A stretch of 29,922 nt of DNA from CAYVHB01 sp964450865 (lineage in GTDB: Bacteria; Bacillota; Clostridia; Saccharofermentanales; UBA5734), in contig CAYVHB010000035.1 in the NCBI GenBank assembly GCA_964450865.1, positions 1 to 29,922 on the forward strand, read 5' to 3'. Of this stretch, positions 1-8,266 are shown piece after piece. Below the pieces are notes generated by a model. The model did no database searches. It had not been told where the DNA came from and saw nothing but the letters and a program-made list of their open reading frames with translations. Position 1 is the stretch's first letter; each line of letters opens with the position of its first letter. A program made the translations under genes and the position numbers.

Positions 1-282
1 ACCTGAATCATGCAGATACCGAAAGGCAATTTACACCAACTTATGGGACTTGACTGTAAGCATGATTTTAGATTTTAGAAATTTTCAAATTTATTCTCTC
101 ATGTAATCGTTTTCAATTTGATTATTACAATTTTGCTCTCATAAATTACATGATACTCATTTTAATTGATCCGATACTGACTACGTATCAATAACCGGAA
201 TATTATCATTGATGGTCTGTTGATCATTATGATTCACGTGGAATATTTAATAATCGCGGCATCATTGCCATGCATGCACAAA
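1..282. other. AT-rich gap without a recognisable gene
   Basis: No credible coding region is seen here. The stretch is AT-rich, unlike the neighbouring coding DNA, and lies downstream of the minus-strand esterase. ATATTATC at about 200-207 resembles one half of the palindromic operator found elsewhere in the window, but the second half is poor. I see no clear terminator hairpin for the esterase gene. Confidence 0.5.
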
Positions 283-1323
283 CTACTGCAGGTTGCGGTC
301 TAAAAATGCAAATATCTGGCAGTAGTTCGCTTCAGTATGAAAGGCCGGGCCCCCGTGGCCGGTATTGGCGAGCGGTATGTAAACAACCTTGTCAGCCCCG
401 ATGGCTTTTGTCAGGGCTTCTGCAAAATCAGTTGATTGCCGGAACGGGATCCAGTTATCATCTTCGCCATGTTCAATGAAGAAAGGAACCGTGTTCCGGG
501 AAAGATAGGTGACAGGGCTGGCGGCCCTGGCTTTTTCCGGGTTCAAACCAGGTTTTACGCCCAGGAAGCGCTCGAGATCGGCCAGGATCGATAAGCCCTG
601 GCTGGTTGATGTCAACCCGCGGGCTCGCATGTCCGCCGGCAGGGTGTCAAAATTGGCAACCCCGCTCCAATCGACCACGGCCTGGACCGCACTGCCATGA
701 TCCGCATGACCCATACCGGGATCCTCCAGTGATCCGACGCCTGCCGTGGTACCGAGCATCGCCGCCAGATAACCGCCGAAAGAAAAGCCCCAGGCAACTA
801 TTTTATCAGGATCCAGATTGTATGATCCCGCCTCGGCCCTGATAAAGCGGACTGCTGCCTTGACATCATAAACCGCGGCGGGAAAGGGTGCCACATCCAT
901 GGGCCGGTAATTGATCGAGACGATGGCATACCCCCTTTGGAAAGCCCATTGCGCATCGATCAATCCGTCCGATTTGTCGCCACCCGAACCGTGAATCTCA
1001 ACCAGGACGGGAAAGGGCCCCTCAGTCCCCGGTGGCAGATGTACATCGAGCCGCTGGAATCGGGACTGCCCGGCATAGGACACGTTTGTCACTCGCAAGG
1101 CGGTTGATTCACCGGAAAATATTGTTGAGTGGGTGTTTGTGTCGTTTTTGGCCGGCAGCGATGCTGCGGGCTGGCCATTCAGTGATGAAACACCCTGCGT
1201 TGTGGCCGGATTCCGATGAGCTGGCCACAGCATGGCAGCATCGGAAAAACAGGCGGTCAGCATACAAAAAACAGCTGCCGCGCTGATCAGGATAACAAAA
1301 CCGGGCAAGAAAGTTTTTTTCAT
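283..1323 (-). CDS. Lipoprotein alpha/beta-hydrolase (BD-FAE-type esterase)
   Basis: The 346-residue protein starts with a lysine-containing N-terminus, a hydrophobic stretch and a lipobox ending at Cys25 (L-T-A-C), so it is probably a membrane-anchored lipoprotein outside the cytoplasm. The mature part is an alpha/beta-hydrolase of the carboxylesterase/BD-FAE type. It has an oxyanion HGSGG motif at about 111-115, the nucleophile elbow G-F-S-F-G with Ser181, an acid residue around Asp289 and His323 in GHGG. Family members hydrolyse carboxyl esters; the substrate here is unknown. It is the last gene of the run gntR-mocA-yqeC-xdhC, 51 bp after the XdhC-like gene. Its ribosome-binding site is weak, so it may be expressed by read-through. 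A link to the molybdenum genes is positional only. Confidence 0.8.
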   Translation of the reverse strand: MKKTFLPGFVILISAAAVFCMLTACFSDAAMLWPAHRNPATTQGVSSLNGQPAASLPAKNDTNTHSTIFSGESTALRVTNVSYAGQSRFQRLDVHLPPGTEGPFPVLVEIHGSGGDKSDGLIDAQWAFQRGYAIVSINYRPMDVAPFPAAVYDVKAAVRFIRAEAGSYNLDPDKIVAWGFSFGGYLAAMLGTTAGVGSLEDPGMGHADHGSAVQAVVDWSGVANFDTLPADMRARGLTSTSQGLSILADLERFLGVKPGLNPEKARAASPVTYLSRNTVPFFIEHGEDDNWIPFRQSTDFAEALTKAIGADKVVYIPLANTGHGGPAFHTEANYCQIFAFLDRNLQ

Positions 1324-1374
1324 CGGGTTACCCGTTCATGAACCGTTTTGATGGCATGAATTCATGGGGTGAAT

Positions 1375-2415
1375 TCAAATCCTTTCAAACAAAATGCGCA
1401 CCTGGCCACCGCAGATCATGCCCAGGGTCGCACTGGCCGCATCAGATAAATCATATGATTCAACCGCAAAGTCCTGGCCGGCAGCCAGCATGGCCCAGGC
1501 CTTGCGCAGAGCGGCATGTTCCACAGCGCCGCCGCCGATTGTACCGGCAGCCAGGCGCTCCGGGACAACTAGCATGCGACTGCCAACGCCGCGGGGCGAA
1601 GAGCCGGACTTGGCCAGGATCGTGGCCTGGATCGCCGGTTCAGCCGATGTTTCCAGCGCGGTCAGGAAGCTCTGCGGCAACTCGGCCACTGGATGCCGGT
1701 TTCTGGTCTGGACGATTTCCGCGGCAATACTGACTGCAATCTCGGCAGGGTTTTCCCCGCCAATGTCCAGGCCAATCGGTGCGTGCAGGCTGGCAAGCTG
1801 GCGTGCCGAAAAGCCTTTTTCCAGCAAGCGCGCGCGGGTCCTGGCAACTTTGGCTTTACTGCCGATCATGCCCAGATAAGCGGATTCGCGCAGCAGCAGT
1901 TGCTGAACGCACAGCTCATCGGCGACGTGCCCACGGGTCAGAATCACATAATAGGAATTCACAACATCCGGAATACGGGCCATGGCGTCGGCGAAATCAG
2001 CACAGATGATTTCGTCAGCCCACGCAAAACGTGCCTGGTTGGCGAATTCCGGCCGGTCATCGACGACCGTCACCCGAAAATCGAGGATTTTGCCGATCTG
2101 GCTGACCGGCAGTGAAACATGGCCGCCCCCCAGAATGACCAGTCGCGGCGCCGTCACCAGCTTTTCCACGAAAAAAGTCCTGCCTTGCCAGGTAAGAAGC
2201 TGGCCACTGGCCGCCGCCTGTAAAGCGGTGAGCCGGTCAGAGCTGAATGGGGACTGGCCAGGTTCAGGCTCTTCCAGGTCTGGGCTGGACCAGATGATCT
2301 GATCGTCGGCCCAGATCAAGCGGCTGCCTGCTGACGGCCCATCAAGCAGTACTGCGGTCTGGATCTGGCCGTGCTCTCTCAACTGGTGCAATAAGGCCTG
2401 GCGAAAGGTCATCAT
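1375..2415 (-). CDS. XdhC/CoxI-family molybdenum hydroxylase maturation factor
   Basis: The 346-residue protein belongs to the XdhC/CoxI family, which helps load sulfurated or selenated molybdenum cofactor into xanthine-dehydrogenase-type enzymes. A Rossmann domain spans about residues 90-240 with LGGGHVS at 95-101 and VVDDR after the second strand. An XdhC_CoxI domain forms the C-terminus, with SGSSPRGVGSRM, GTIGGGAVEH and CGGQVRILFE motifs. The Rossmann part therefore precedes the CoxI part, the reverse of E. coli-type XdhC but as I recall it from clostridial aldehyde-oxidoreductase maturation factors. I chose the ATG at 2415 because AAAGGAGA lies about 10 nt upstream; a GTG 30 nt earlier is also open. 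It follows yqeC by 75 bp in the maturation operon. Confidence 0.88.
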   Translation of the reverse strand: MMTFRQALLHQLREHGQIQTAVLLDGPSAGSRLIWADDQIIWSSPDLEEPEPGQSPFSSDRLTALQAAASGQLLTWQGRTFFVEKLVTAPRLVILGGGHVSLPVSQIGKILDFRVTVVDDRPEFANQARFAWADEIICADFADAMARIPDVVNSYYVILTRGHVADELCVQQLLLRESAYLGMIGSKAKVARTRARLLEKGFSARQLASLHAPIGLDIGGENPAEIAVSIAAEIVQTRNRHPVAELPQSFLTALETSAEPAIQATILAKSGSSPRGVGSRMLVVPERLAAGTIGGGAVEHAALRKAWAMLAAGQDFAVESYDLSDAASATLGMICGGQVRILFERI

Positions 2416-2490
2416 ATCAGGGATTCTCCTTTGTGCAGGACTCACACCAACGAGGCGTCCGTCATGTGAAAGGCCGCCATCTCGGCATGA

Positions 2491-3324
2491 TCATTTAACT
2501 GCATGATCATTCAACTGCGTGATCAGGCAGGGTATGGGGGCCAGCAGGCTGGCTATTTGCTGGCCAGAAGCCAGCCGGCCCTCATCGTCAGCCTGATTCA
2601 GGACAACGGTGCCGGTCCGTTCGGAAGCGGCAGCAGCAACCCAGGGCAGCCAGTATCCTTGCCGCAGGATCCGGGCGACATCAGCCGCGTCCAGGCGATG
2701 GTCGCTGCCTGGTCCGAGCCCGGATGCAGTGTAGCAGCCTGAAAAGCTTGCCAATGCGAGATCGGCCGCCTTCACGGGCAGGCCGCTATCTTCAAGCAGA
2801 AGTTGCATCACCCGTTCCGGACGATGGCAGACCGTCTGCACCAGCTGGCCCAGCGCTGATAACCCGGCCAGGACCAGGACATGGGTGGCATTATCCGGGA
2901 TGACGGGTTCATGGCTTGCCGGCAGCTTCAATGGCAACTGGCGCGAACCATCTGCTTCGACCAGGACAACATCTGCCAGCGCACACATCGCCTGATACAG
3001 GGCCTCAGGGGCTCCCTTCATTTTACTATCACTGGCCGGCTGCCCCAACCAGGCCAGGCGGCGAACAACCAGCTGTTCAGCAATCTGCCCGGGATCACCG
3101 GTTAATAAACCAGGTGGATCGGGCATCATCATATGTGTCGTGGTCGTCAGCAGGACTTTTTTGCCCCGGGCAGCTAATTCGCCGGCCAGCTGATGAAGGG
3201 CAGCGGTCTTGCCACCGCCGCCAACAGCCGCCAGCACCGGCCTGGCATTCCAATCCACAGCCAGGGCGTCGACCAGGCTTTTTCCCCTGACCCAATGACC
3301 AGCCTGAGGCATCCAGATTTTCAT
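2491..3324 (-). CDS. yqeC: YqeC-like selenium-dependent hydroxylase accessory protein
   Basis: The 277-residue protein has an N-terminal P-loop-like segment AAVGGGGKTA, then LLTTTTHM, and the family signature EADGSRxxPLKxPxxHEPVIP about one third into the chain. These are hallmarks of the YqeC family, which is confined to genomes with selenium-dependent molybdenum hydroxylases and co-occurs with yqeB, mocA and selD. The family is thought to bind a nucleotide and assist cofactor selenation; the exact reaction is not established. The start is set at the ATG at 3324, preceded by AGGTGG at 6 nt; an upstream in-frame ATG at 3348 has no such site. It begins 39 bp after mocA stops, consistent with one transcript. 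Confidence 0.88.
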   Translation of the reverse strand: MKIWMPQAGHWVRGKSLVDALAVDWNARPVLAAVGGGGKTAALHQLAGELAARGKKVLLTTTTHMMMPDPPGLLTGDPGQIAEQLVVRRLAWLGQPASDSKMKGAPEALYQAMCALADVVLVEADGSRQLPLKLPASHEPVIPDNATHVLVLAGLSALGQLVQTVCHRPERVMQLLLEDSGLPVKAADLALASFSGCYTASGLGPGSDHRLDAADVARILRQGYWLPWVAAAASERTGTVVLNQADDEGRLASGQQIASLLAPIPCLITQLNDHAVK

Positions 3325-3363
3325 CTTCAACCACCTGTTGAATGGCATTCAGCGGACTTGCAC

Positions 3364-4050
3364 TCAAATCTGGCCGTCGAGCGATTGCCAGTCCTGCGGA
3401 CGGTCAATATCATGCAGTTCGGACGCAGGGATCTCAAACCAGGTCACATCATCCAGATGGCGGTTCATCACCTGCTTGCCGCCCCGATCGTCTTGCAACG
3501 TCTGTAATTCCGAAAAATATCGCTGATCAAAGGCGACCGGATTACCGGATTGGCCGCCACAGGCGGCGGATAAAATCCCGCCCGCCGTTGTGTGGGCCAC
3601 TTGCAGGAAAGCGGCAATCGTTGCAGCACGCAGAGCGGGCTGATCGGCTGTAAAGAAAACGGCCCCGATACGATCAGCCGGGCTATCAGCTTGACCGGGT
3701 CGATTACCAGAGTCTGCCTGACCGGCCTCGTCTGGACTGGTGATTGCGGCTTCCTGGTCTGGATCATAACCCGTCGCGGTAAGTCCCAGGCGGATTGTCC
3801 GGGAGATCCCCGCCTGGGGCTGATCGTTACGGATGGCACATAAACCAGCCCGGACTGCCTCAGCCAGGATCTCGTCATATTGCGAGACAACAATCAGCCG
3901 GCAGATGGCCGGATGATCGTGCTGATAGCGCCAAAGATGGTCGAAAACATGACGGTACATCGGCTTGCCGCCGACATCCGTCAACAGCTTATTGGCGCCG
4001 TAGCGGCTGCTGTTGCCGGCAGCCATCAGAATCAGATTCAGGTAACGCAT
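3364..4050 (-). CDS. mocA: MocA-like molybdenum cofactor nucleotidyltransferase
   Basis: This is an NTP-transferase of the MobA/MocA type. LMAAGNSSRYGANKLL at residues 8-23 is the nucleotide-binding signature, GISRTIRLGL around 81-90 matches the family GxSxSxxxGL element, and FFTADQPAL around 132-140 carries the metal-binding aspartate. MocA transfers CMP from CTP to molybdopterin to form the cytosine dinucleotide cofactor. Clustering with yqeC and xdhC implies it serves the hydroxylase at 16879-20677. Residues about 97-129 form an unusual loop rich in Asp, Gly, Gln and Pro with a GQADS repeat. I start the gene at ATG 4050, 10 bp after the gntR stop; an in-frame ATG at 4074 would overlap gntR by 14 bp and cannot be excluded. 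Confidence 0.85.
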   Translation of the reverse strand: MRYLNLILMAAGNSSRYGANKLLTDVGGKPMYRHVFDHLWRYQHDHPAICRLIVVSQYDEILAEAVRAGLCAIRNDQPQAGISRTIRLGLTATGYDPDQEAAITSPDEAGQADSGNRPGQADSPADRIGAVFFTADQPALRAATIAAFLQVAHTTAGGILSAACGGQSGNPVAFDQRYFSELQTLQDDRGGKQVMNRHLDDVTWFEIPASELHDIDRPQDWQSLDGQI

Positions 4051-4060
4051 CTGGCTGATG

Positions 4061-4825
4061 TTACCGGTGCCCATCAGGATCTGGTTCAGGCCATGTTTCC
4101 GGTGAACGGATGATCGAAGTGTATAATTTTTCTTTCGTGATCTGGATATGGTTCTGCATTTCATTGATCACGTTCAGGACTGATTTGCTCAGGATAGCTT
4201 GCAGCAGCTGATCATGCAGGTCTGGCAAGACCGCCAGCATACGCTTGTCCTGGTGAATTTTCTGCGAGCTGGCCAGCATGAAAGCCCGCAGGGTATGATA
4301 AATGGAAATGAACAGGGAATTTTCACTGCTTGAAATAATCACGTCATGGAACTGGAAATCCAGTTCTATTGTTTTGCTAAAATCCAGTTGCCTGGTGGCA
4401 TCTCGCATGTCGGTGATGGTCTGTTCCAGCTGGACGATGTATGGTTCATACCTGGCGGATTCGCGGCTATAATGCCCGGTCAGCTGGATGACGCTCCACA
4501 ACTCAATCGCTGCCCGGGTTTCGAGCAATTCACGCATCTCATTGCTGCCAAGCAGAACGGCCCAGGACAGTGCTTCCGAGGAAATCTGCGAGCGGCTGCA
4601 GACATAGGTACCCCTGGCCGTCCGGGATTCCAGGATCCCAAGATAATTGAATATCTTAATCGCTTCCCGGACCGATGAGCGGCCAATCCCGAACATCTGC
4701 CCCAGTTCGCTTTCAGTCGGCAATTTATCACCGACTTGATACTGACCTGAAGCGATCAAGCCTTTAATCCGCTCCATGACTTGTTCGACGATCGTGTTCT
4801 GCCTGATTTTGCTATCCACATTCAC
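4061..4825 (-). CDS. GntR-family regulator, FadR/FCD type
   Basis: The protein has a GntR winged helix at the N-terminus, with the typical GDKLPTESELGQMFGIGRSSVREAI core, and an all-helical FCD ligand-binding domain in the remaining 150 residues, including an ExxxxxE-LDFQFH metal/ligand-site segment. FCD regulators usually respond to small organic acids. It heads the run to mocA, yqeC, xdhC and the esterase, so it probably controls that maturation operon or the dehydrogenase operon next to it. The start is uncertain: GTG at 4825 has GGAAGG and GAGG upstream, and a TTG at 4858 or a GTG at 4819 are alternatives. The last 3 nt lie 10 bp before the preferred mocA start. Confidence 0.85.
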   Translation of the reverse strand: MNVDSKIRQNTIVEQVMERIKGLIASGQYQVGDKLPTESELGQMFGIGRSSVREAIKIFNYLGILESRTARGTYVCSRSQISSEALSWAVLLGSNEMRELLETRAAIELWSVIQLTGHYSRESARYEPYIVQLEQTITDMRDATRQLDFSKTIELDFQFHDVIISSSENSLFISIYHTLRAFMLASSQKIHQDKRMLAVLPDLHDQLLQAILSKSVLNVINEMQNHIQITKEKLYTSIIRSPETWPEPDPDGHR

Positions 4826-4898
4826 GCTGCCTCGCTGCCTTCCCGGCCTGGTTAACAACCCTGCGGCACATCCTTCCCGGCCAGCAGCCGTTTTCCTG

Positions 4899-4943
4899 AT
4901 TGTAATTCATTTAGCCTGACAAATACAAGGTGATTGGTAACCA
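4899..4943 (-). promoter_or_regulatory. Possible promoter and FadR-type operator of gntR1
   Basis: Reading the minus strand, TTGTAT (4923-4928) and TACAAT (4899-4904) are separated by 18 nt, a fair sigma-70-type promoter upstream of the regulator gene. Just upstream, 4935-4943 reads TGGTAACCA, which fits the TGG-N3-CCA symmetry seen in operators of FadR-type GntR proteins. This suggests autoregulation but rests on a single site. Confidence 0.35.
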
Positions 4944-4957
4944 TCCGGGTCAGTCAC

Positions 4958-6526
4958 TCATTTTTTCCAGGGGGTGTGAATACTGCGATGTTCGACGTCC
5001 TGGGCTGCCTCCATTAAAATCTCGCTGACCGTCGGGTGGGGATGGATTGTCCCGGCCACCTCTTCATAAGTAGCTTCCAGCTTCATCGCAACACAGATCT
5101 CGGCAATCATATCGGTAGCCCGGGGAGCCATGATATGGGCACCCAGGATCTCGCCGGTGCGCGCTTCGGTGACAATCTTGGCGATCCCCTCATGGGCCCC
5201 GACAAGTTTTGATTTGCCATTGGCCGAGATCGGGAAACGGCCGACCCGGATTGCCAGGCCTTTTTTTTGGGCCGCTTCTTCGGTCAGGCCGACGCAGGCC
5301 AATTCAACTTCCGTATAGATGCAGCTGGGGATGATGTCATACGCCATGCGATGCTTTTCACCGGCAGCCTGGCTGGCTGCGACCAGGCCCTGTTCCGATG
5401 CCGCATGAGCCAGCATGACCTTGCCGGTCACATCGCCGACAGCGTAGATCGAAGGGACAGATGTCTGCATCTCATCATTGACGACAATGAATCCCTTGTC
5501 AAGCTGGACGCCAGCCTGCTCCAGACCAAGGTCTGCCGAGTTCGGCCTGCGGCCGACCGCAACGAGAATCTTGTCAGCTTCAACCTGAACAGTCTCCCCA
5601 TTTATTTCGCAGGTGCAGATTGCCCGGCCGGACGATTCCAGGGCTGTCACTCTGGCCCCGGTCATCATGCGCACACCGCTGGCGGCCAGCTTTTTACGCA
5701 GTAGAGCAATCAGTTCAGCATCGATGCCCGGCAAGATCTCCGGCAGCATTTCGATAATCGTCACAGTCTTGCCCAGCTGACTGTAAACGGTGGCAAATTC
5801 AACACCAATGACCCCACCGCCGATGATCACCAGGCTATCCGGGCATTCCGCCAGCGCCAGCAGGGAATCGCTCGTAAGAATCCGGGCGCCGTCGATACCG
5901 GGAATCGGTGGTTTGGCCGGACTAGATCCGGTGGCAATAATCGTTTTGGCGGCCCGGACCACCCGATTGGCCGGCTCACTGATGGCCAGGGTATGCGCAT
6001 CGAGGAAACGGGCCCGGCCGCGGATGATTTCACAACCCTGCTGCCGGACCTGGTGTTCGACCCCCGAGCGCAATTGACGGACAATCTGGTCTTTTTTACG
6101 AATGATCGCCGGATAATCGATCTGGACTTCGGGAATGATCACGCCATAGGATGCGCTATGCCGGGCCTGATGGACAAGCTCGGCCGCGTGCAGCAGGGAC
6201 TTGGTCGGAATGCAGCCCCAGTTCAAACAGGTGCCACCCATGTTTTGCTCTTCAACTACGGCAGTCTTCAAGCCCAGCTGGCCGGCCCGGATCGCCGCGA
6301 CATAGCCGCCAGGCCCGCCGCCGATGATCACCAGGTCATAATCATAATCAGCATACACGCGAGCATGGGCCGCCAGGCTGCCAGCGGCCGATGGATCTAG
6401 CTGAACACTAGCGGGGCTGGCTGCTTGTCCGGCCGGGCGCGGCAGGCCGGCGTCACTCTGTTCGACCGGGTGATTCGTCACAGCCAGGGCTTGACCAGGC
6501 TGAGGGTTCATGATGGGCGTGGCCAT
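4958..6526 (-). CDS. lpdA: Dihydrolipoyl dehydrogenase (E3) with linker-like N-terminus
   Basis: This is the FAD-dependent E3 of a 2-oxoacid dehydrogenase complex, reoxidising lipoyl groups of E2 with NAD+. The FAD-binding GGGPGG is at about 69-74, the redox-active disulfide is Cys100 and Cys105 in GGTCLNWGCIPTK, a second Rossmann motif GGGVIGVEFA follows, and the catalytic His-Glu pair lies in HPHPTVSE near the C-terminus. Residues 1-60 are rich in Ala, Pro, Ser and Gln and look like an interdomain linker; some E3 proteins carry a lipoyl domain before such a linker, but none is present here. ATG 6526 is chosen because AGGGGGAA lies 6 nt upstream; a TTG two codons earlier is less likely. It is the last gene of the E1-E2-E3 operon. 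Confidence 0.95.
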   Translation of the reverse strand: MATPIMNPQPGQALAVTNHPVEQSDAGLPRPAGQAASPASVQLDPSAAGSLAAHARVYADYDYDLVIIGGGPGGYVAAIRAGQLGLKTAVVEEQNMGGTCLNWGCIPTKSLLHAAELVHQARHSASYGVIIPEVQIDYPAIIRKKDQIVRQLRSGVEHQVRQQGCEIIRGRARFLDAHTLAISEPANRVVRAAKTIIATGSSPAKPPIPGIDGARILTSDSLLALAECPDSLVIIGGGVIGVEFATVYSQLGKTVTIIEMLPEILPGIDAELIALLRKKLAASGVRMMTGARVTALESSGRAICTCEINGETVQVEADKILVAVGRRPNSADLGLEQAGVQLDKGFIVVNDEMQTSVPSIYAVGDVTGKVMLAHAASEQGLVAASQAAGEKHRMAYDIIPSCIYTEVELACVGLTEEAAQKKGLAIRVGRFPISANGKSKLVGAHEGIAKIVTEARTGEILGAHIMAPRATDMIAEICVAMKLEATYEEVAGTIHPHPTVSEILMEAAQDVEHRSIHTPWKK

Positions 6527-6640
6527 GTGCAATTCCCCCTGGAATATATTTTGCGTGAAGACCGCGGGCTATTGAACAAAAGAACTGGCCATCGGACGGC
6601 AGGCCGGCTATGCTTCGCCAGCAGGTTTGGCTTTCCAAAG

Positions 6641-6710
6641 GCAGATACGGATTCCAGATCAGTTGTTACAGGTGTCAGATCAGCAGATATGGATTCTGGA
6701 TCAGTTGTTT
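6641..6710. repeat. Imperfect 28-bp direct repeat copying the 3' end of the E2 gene
   Basis: Segments 6641-6668 and 6683-6710 are direct repeats with only a few differences, offset by 42 bp. The copy at 6683-6710 encodes the C-terminal residues of E2, and the other copy lies beyond the E2 stop in the gap before E3. This looks like an old tandem duplication of the gene end. Confidence 0.7.
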
Positions 6711-8249
6711 TAAGCGCTGCAGGAATTTTGCCGCTGGCGCGCCGTCGATGATACGATGATCATAGGTCAGGCTCAGGACCATGATGGGCCGGATGACAAT
6801 CGAATCGCCAACAACGACGGGCACGCGGTCAATCTTGCCAACCGCCAGGATGGCGCTTTCCGGCGGATTGATGACAGCAGTAAATTCATCAAGATCAAAC
6901 ATGCCAAGGTTGGTAATTGTAAAAGTCCCGCCGCGATAATCGTCAGGAGTCAGCTGGTTGCTCTTGGCCCGGGCAATCAGCTCGCCTGATTGGGCAGCAA
7001 TAGCCACCAGCGTTTTCTGCTCAGCCTCGCGGATGACCGGGACGACCAGCCCCTGGTCGAGCGCTACGGCCAGGCCGATATTGACGGTCGGATGCAGGAC
7101 AATCCGGTCCTTCTGGAGCGATGCATTCAAAATGGGGAAATCCTGCAGGGCCCGGGCGGTCATCTTGACGAGTATGTCCGTATAGGAAACCTTGACCTGA
7201 TTGGCTTTCAGGCTTTCACGGAGACGGATCATTTCGGTCACATCCACTTTCATCCGGTGATTGGCCTGGGCCATTTCGTGCAGGCTTTGTGACATGCGCT
7301 CGCCGATGACTTTACGCATGCCGCTATAGGGCAGATAGCTGGCGGCAGCAGCCGGACTTGGGCCGGGGCTTGTCGGACCAGGGCCAGCGGTCGCCACATC
7401 CTTTGCCGATGCCGGCATATCCTGGCTGGCCGGGGCAGAAGCAGTGGCTAGCAGCGCCGGACCCTGCGGCGTGGACGCTTGCGAACCGGTGATAGCCAGG
7501 ATATCGGCTTTCATGATCTTGCCATGAGGGCCGGTACCACTGACCTGGTGCACATCAATTGCACCGAGAGTCGCCAGGCGATCGGCAACCGGGGTAATTT
7601 TAGGCCGATCTGACACTGGACCGGCGCGAGGCTCACGATCTTCGGGACCTTGCCGATGCAAGGCCAGGTCATCCAGTACATCTTGCTCAATGATCAGGCC
7701 AGCCGGGCCATGACCGGCCAGCCGGGTATAGTCGATGCGGTGGGCGGCTGCCGTTGTCCGGGCTCGCGGGGTGATGAATATCCGTTCATCGGGTGACCGG
7801 CCGGCAAGCTTCCCGGAGCCAGGCTGCAACAGATCCATGTCCTGGCCACTGGCAACAGCCTGGCTCGGACTCTCATCCCGGGCCATCAGACCCGACTGGT
7901 TCGTTATGTTTAAAGCGGAAAGATCGGCTATGGCCGGCTGGCCGTCATGTCCGGCCACATCATCTGCAGCGTGCTGCAGGCCTGAACGGGTGCTGTCTCC
8001 GGGCAAAGCCTCAGAAGCTTCACCGATATAGGCAATGGGTTCGGTGATCGGCACCGTATCCCCCTCGGGATGGAGAATTTTCAACAGGGTGCCGGCGGCC
8101 GAGGCCGTGATTTCAATGGTTACTTTGTCGGTCTCCATTTCGAAGAGCGGCTCGTCGCGCTGGACTGTATCGCCTTCTTTTTTCAGCCAGCGTGTGATGA
8201 TACCTTCTGTCATCTGCAGGCCTTGCTTGGGCATGATGATCGTATTCAC
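6675..8249 (-). CDS. Dihydrolipoamide acyltransferase (E2) with two E3-binding domains
   Basis: The 524-residue protein is the E2 core of a 2-oxoacid or acetoin dehydrogenase. An N-terminal lipoyl domain covers about 1-77 with the lipoylated Lys42 in METDKV. Two peripheral-subunit-binding domains follow, at about 157-196 and 216-253, each with the TP...G-x-GP-x-G pattern, separated by Pro/Ala-rich linkers. The catalytic acyltransferase domain runs from about 304 to the end and holds the active-site DHRIIDG (His498, Asp502). Most bacterial E2 proteins have one binding domain, so the tandem pair is unusual. The GTG start at 8249 has GAGGGA about 6 nt upstream and follows E1beta by 17 bp. Acetoin-type E2 is the nearest match by eye, but the acyl substrate is not proven. 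Confidence 0.93.
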   Translation of the reverse strand: MNTIIMPKQGLQMTEGIITRWLKKEGDTVQRDEPLFEMETDKVTIEITASAAGTLLKILHPEGDTVPITEPIAYIGEASEALPGDSTRSGLQHAADDVAGHDGQPAIADLSALNITNQSGLMARDESPSQAVASGQDMDLLQPGSGKLAGRSPDERIFITPRARTTAAAHRIDYTRLAGHGPAGLIIEQDVLDDLALHRQGPEDREPRAGPVSDRPKITPVADRLATLGAIDVHQVSGTGPHGKIMKADILAITGSQASTPQGPALLATASAPASQDMPASAKDVATAGPGPTSPGPSPAAAASYLPYSGMRKVIGERMSQSLHEMAQANHRMKVDVTEMIRLRESLKANQVKVSYTDILVKMTARALQDFPILNASLQKDRIVLHPTVNIGLAVALDQGLVVPVIREAEQKTLVAIAAQSGELIARAKSNQLTPDDYRGGTFTITNLGMFDLDEFTAVINPPESAILAVGKIDRVPVVVGDSIVIRPIMVLSLTYDHRIIDGAPAAKFLQRLKQLIQNPYLLI

Positions 8250-8266
8250 GGCGCTTCCCTCTCTCT

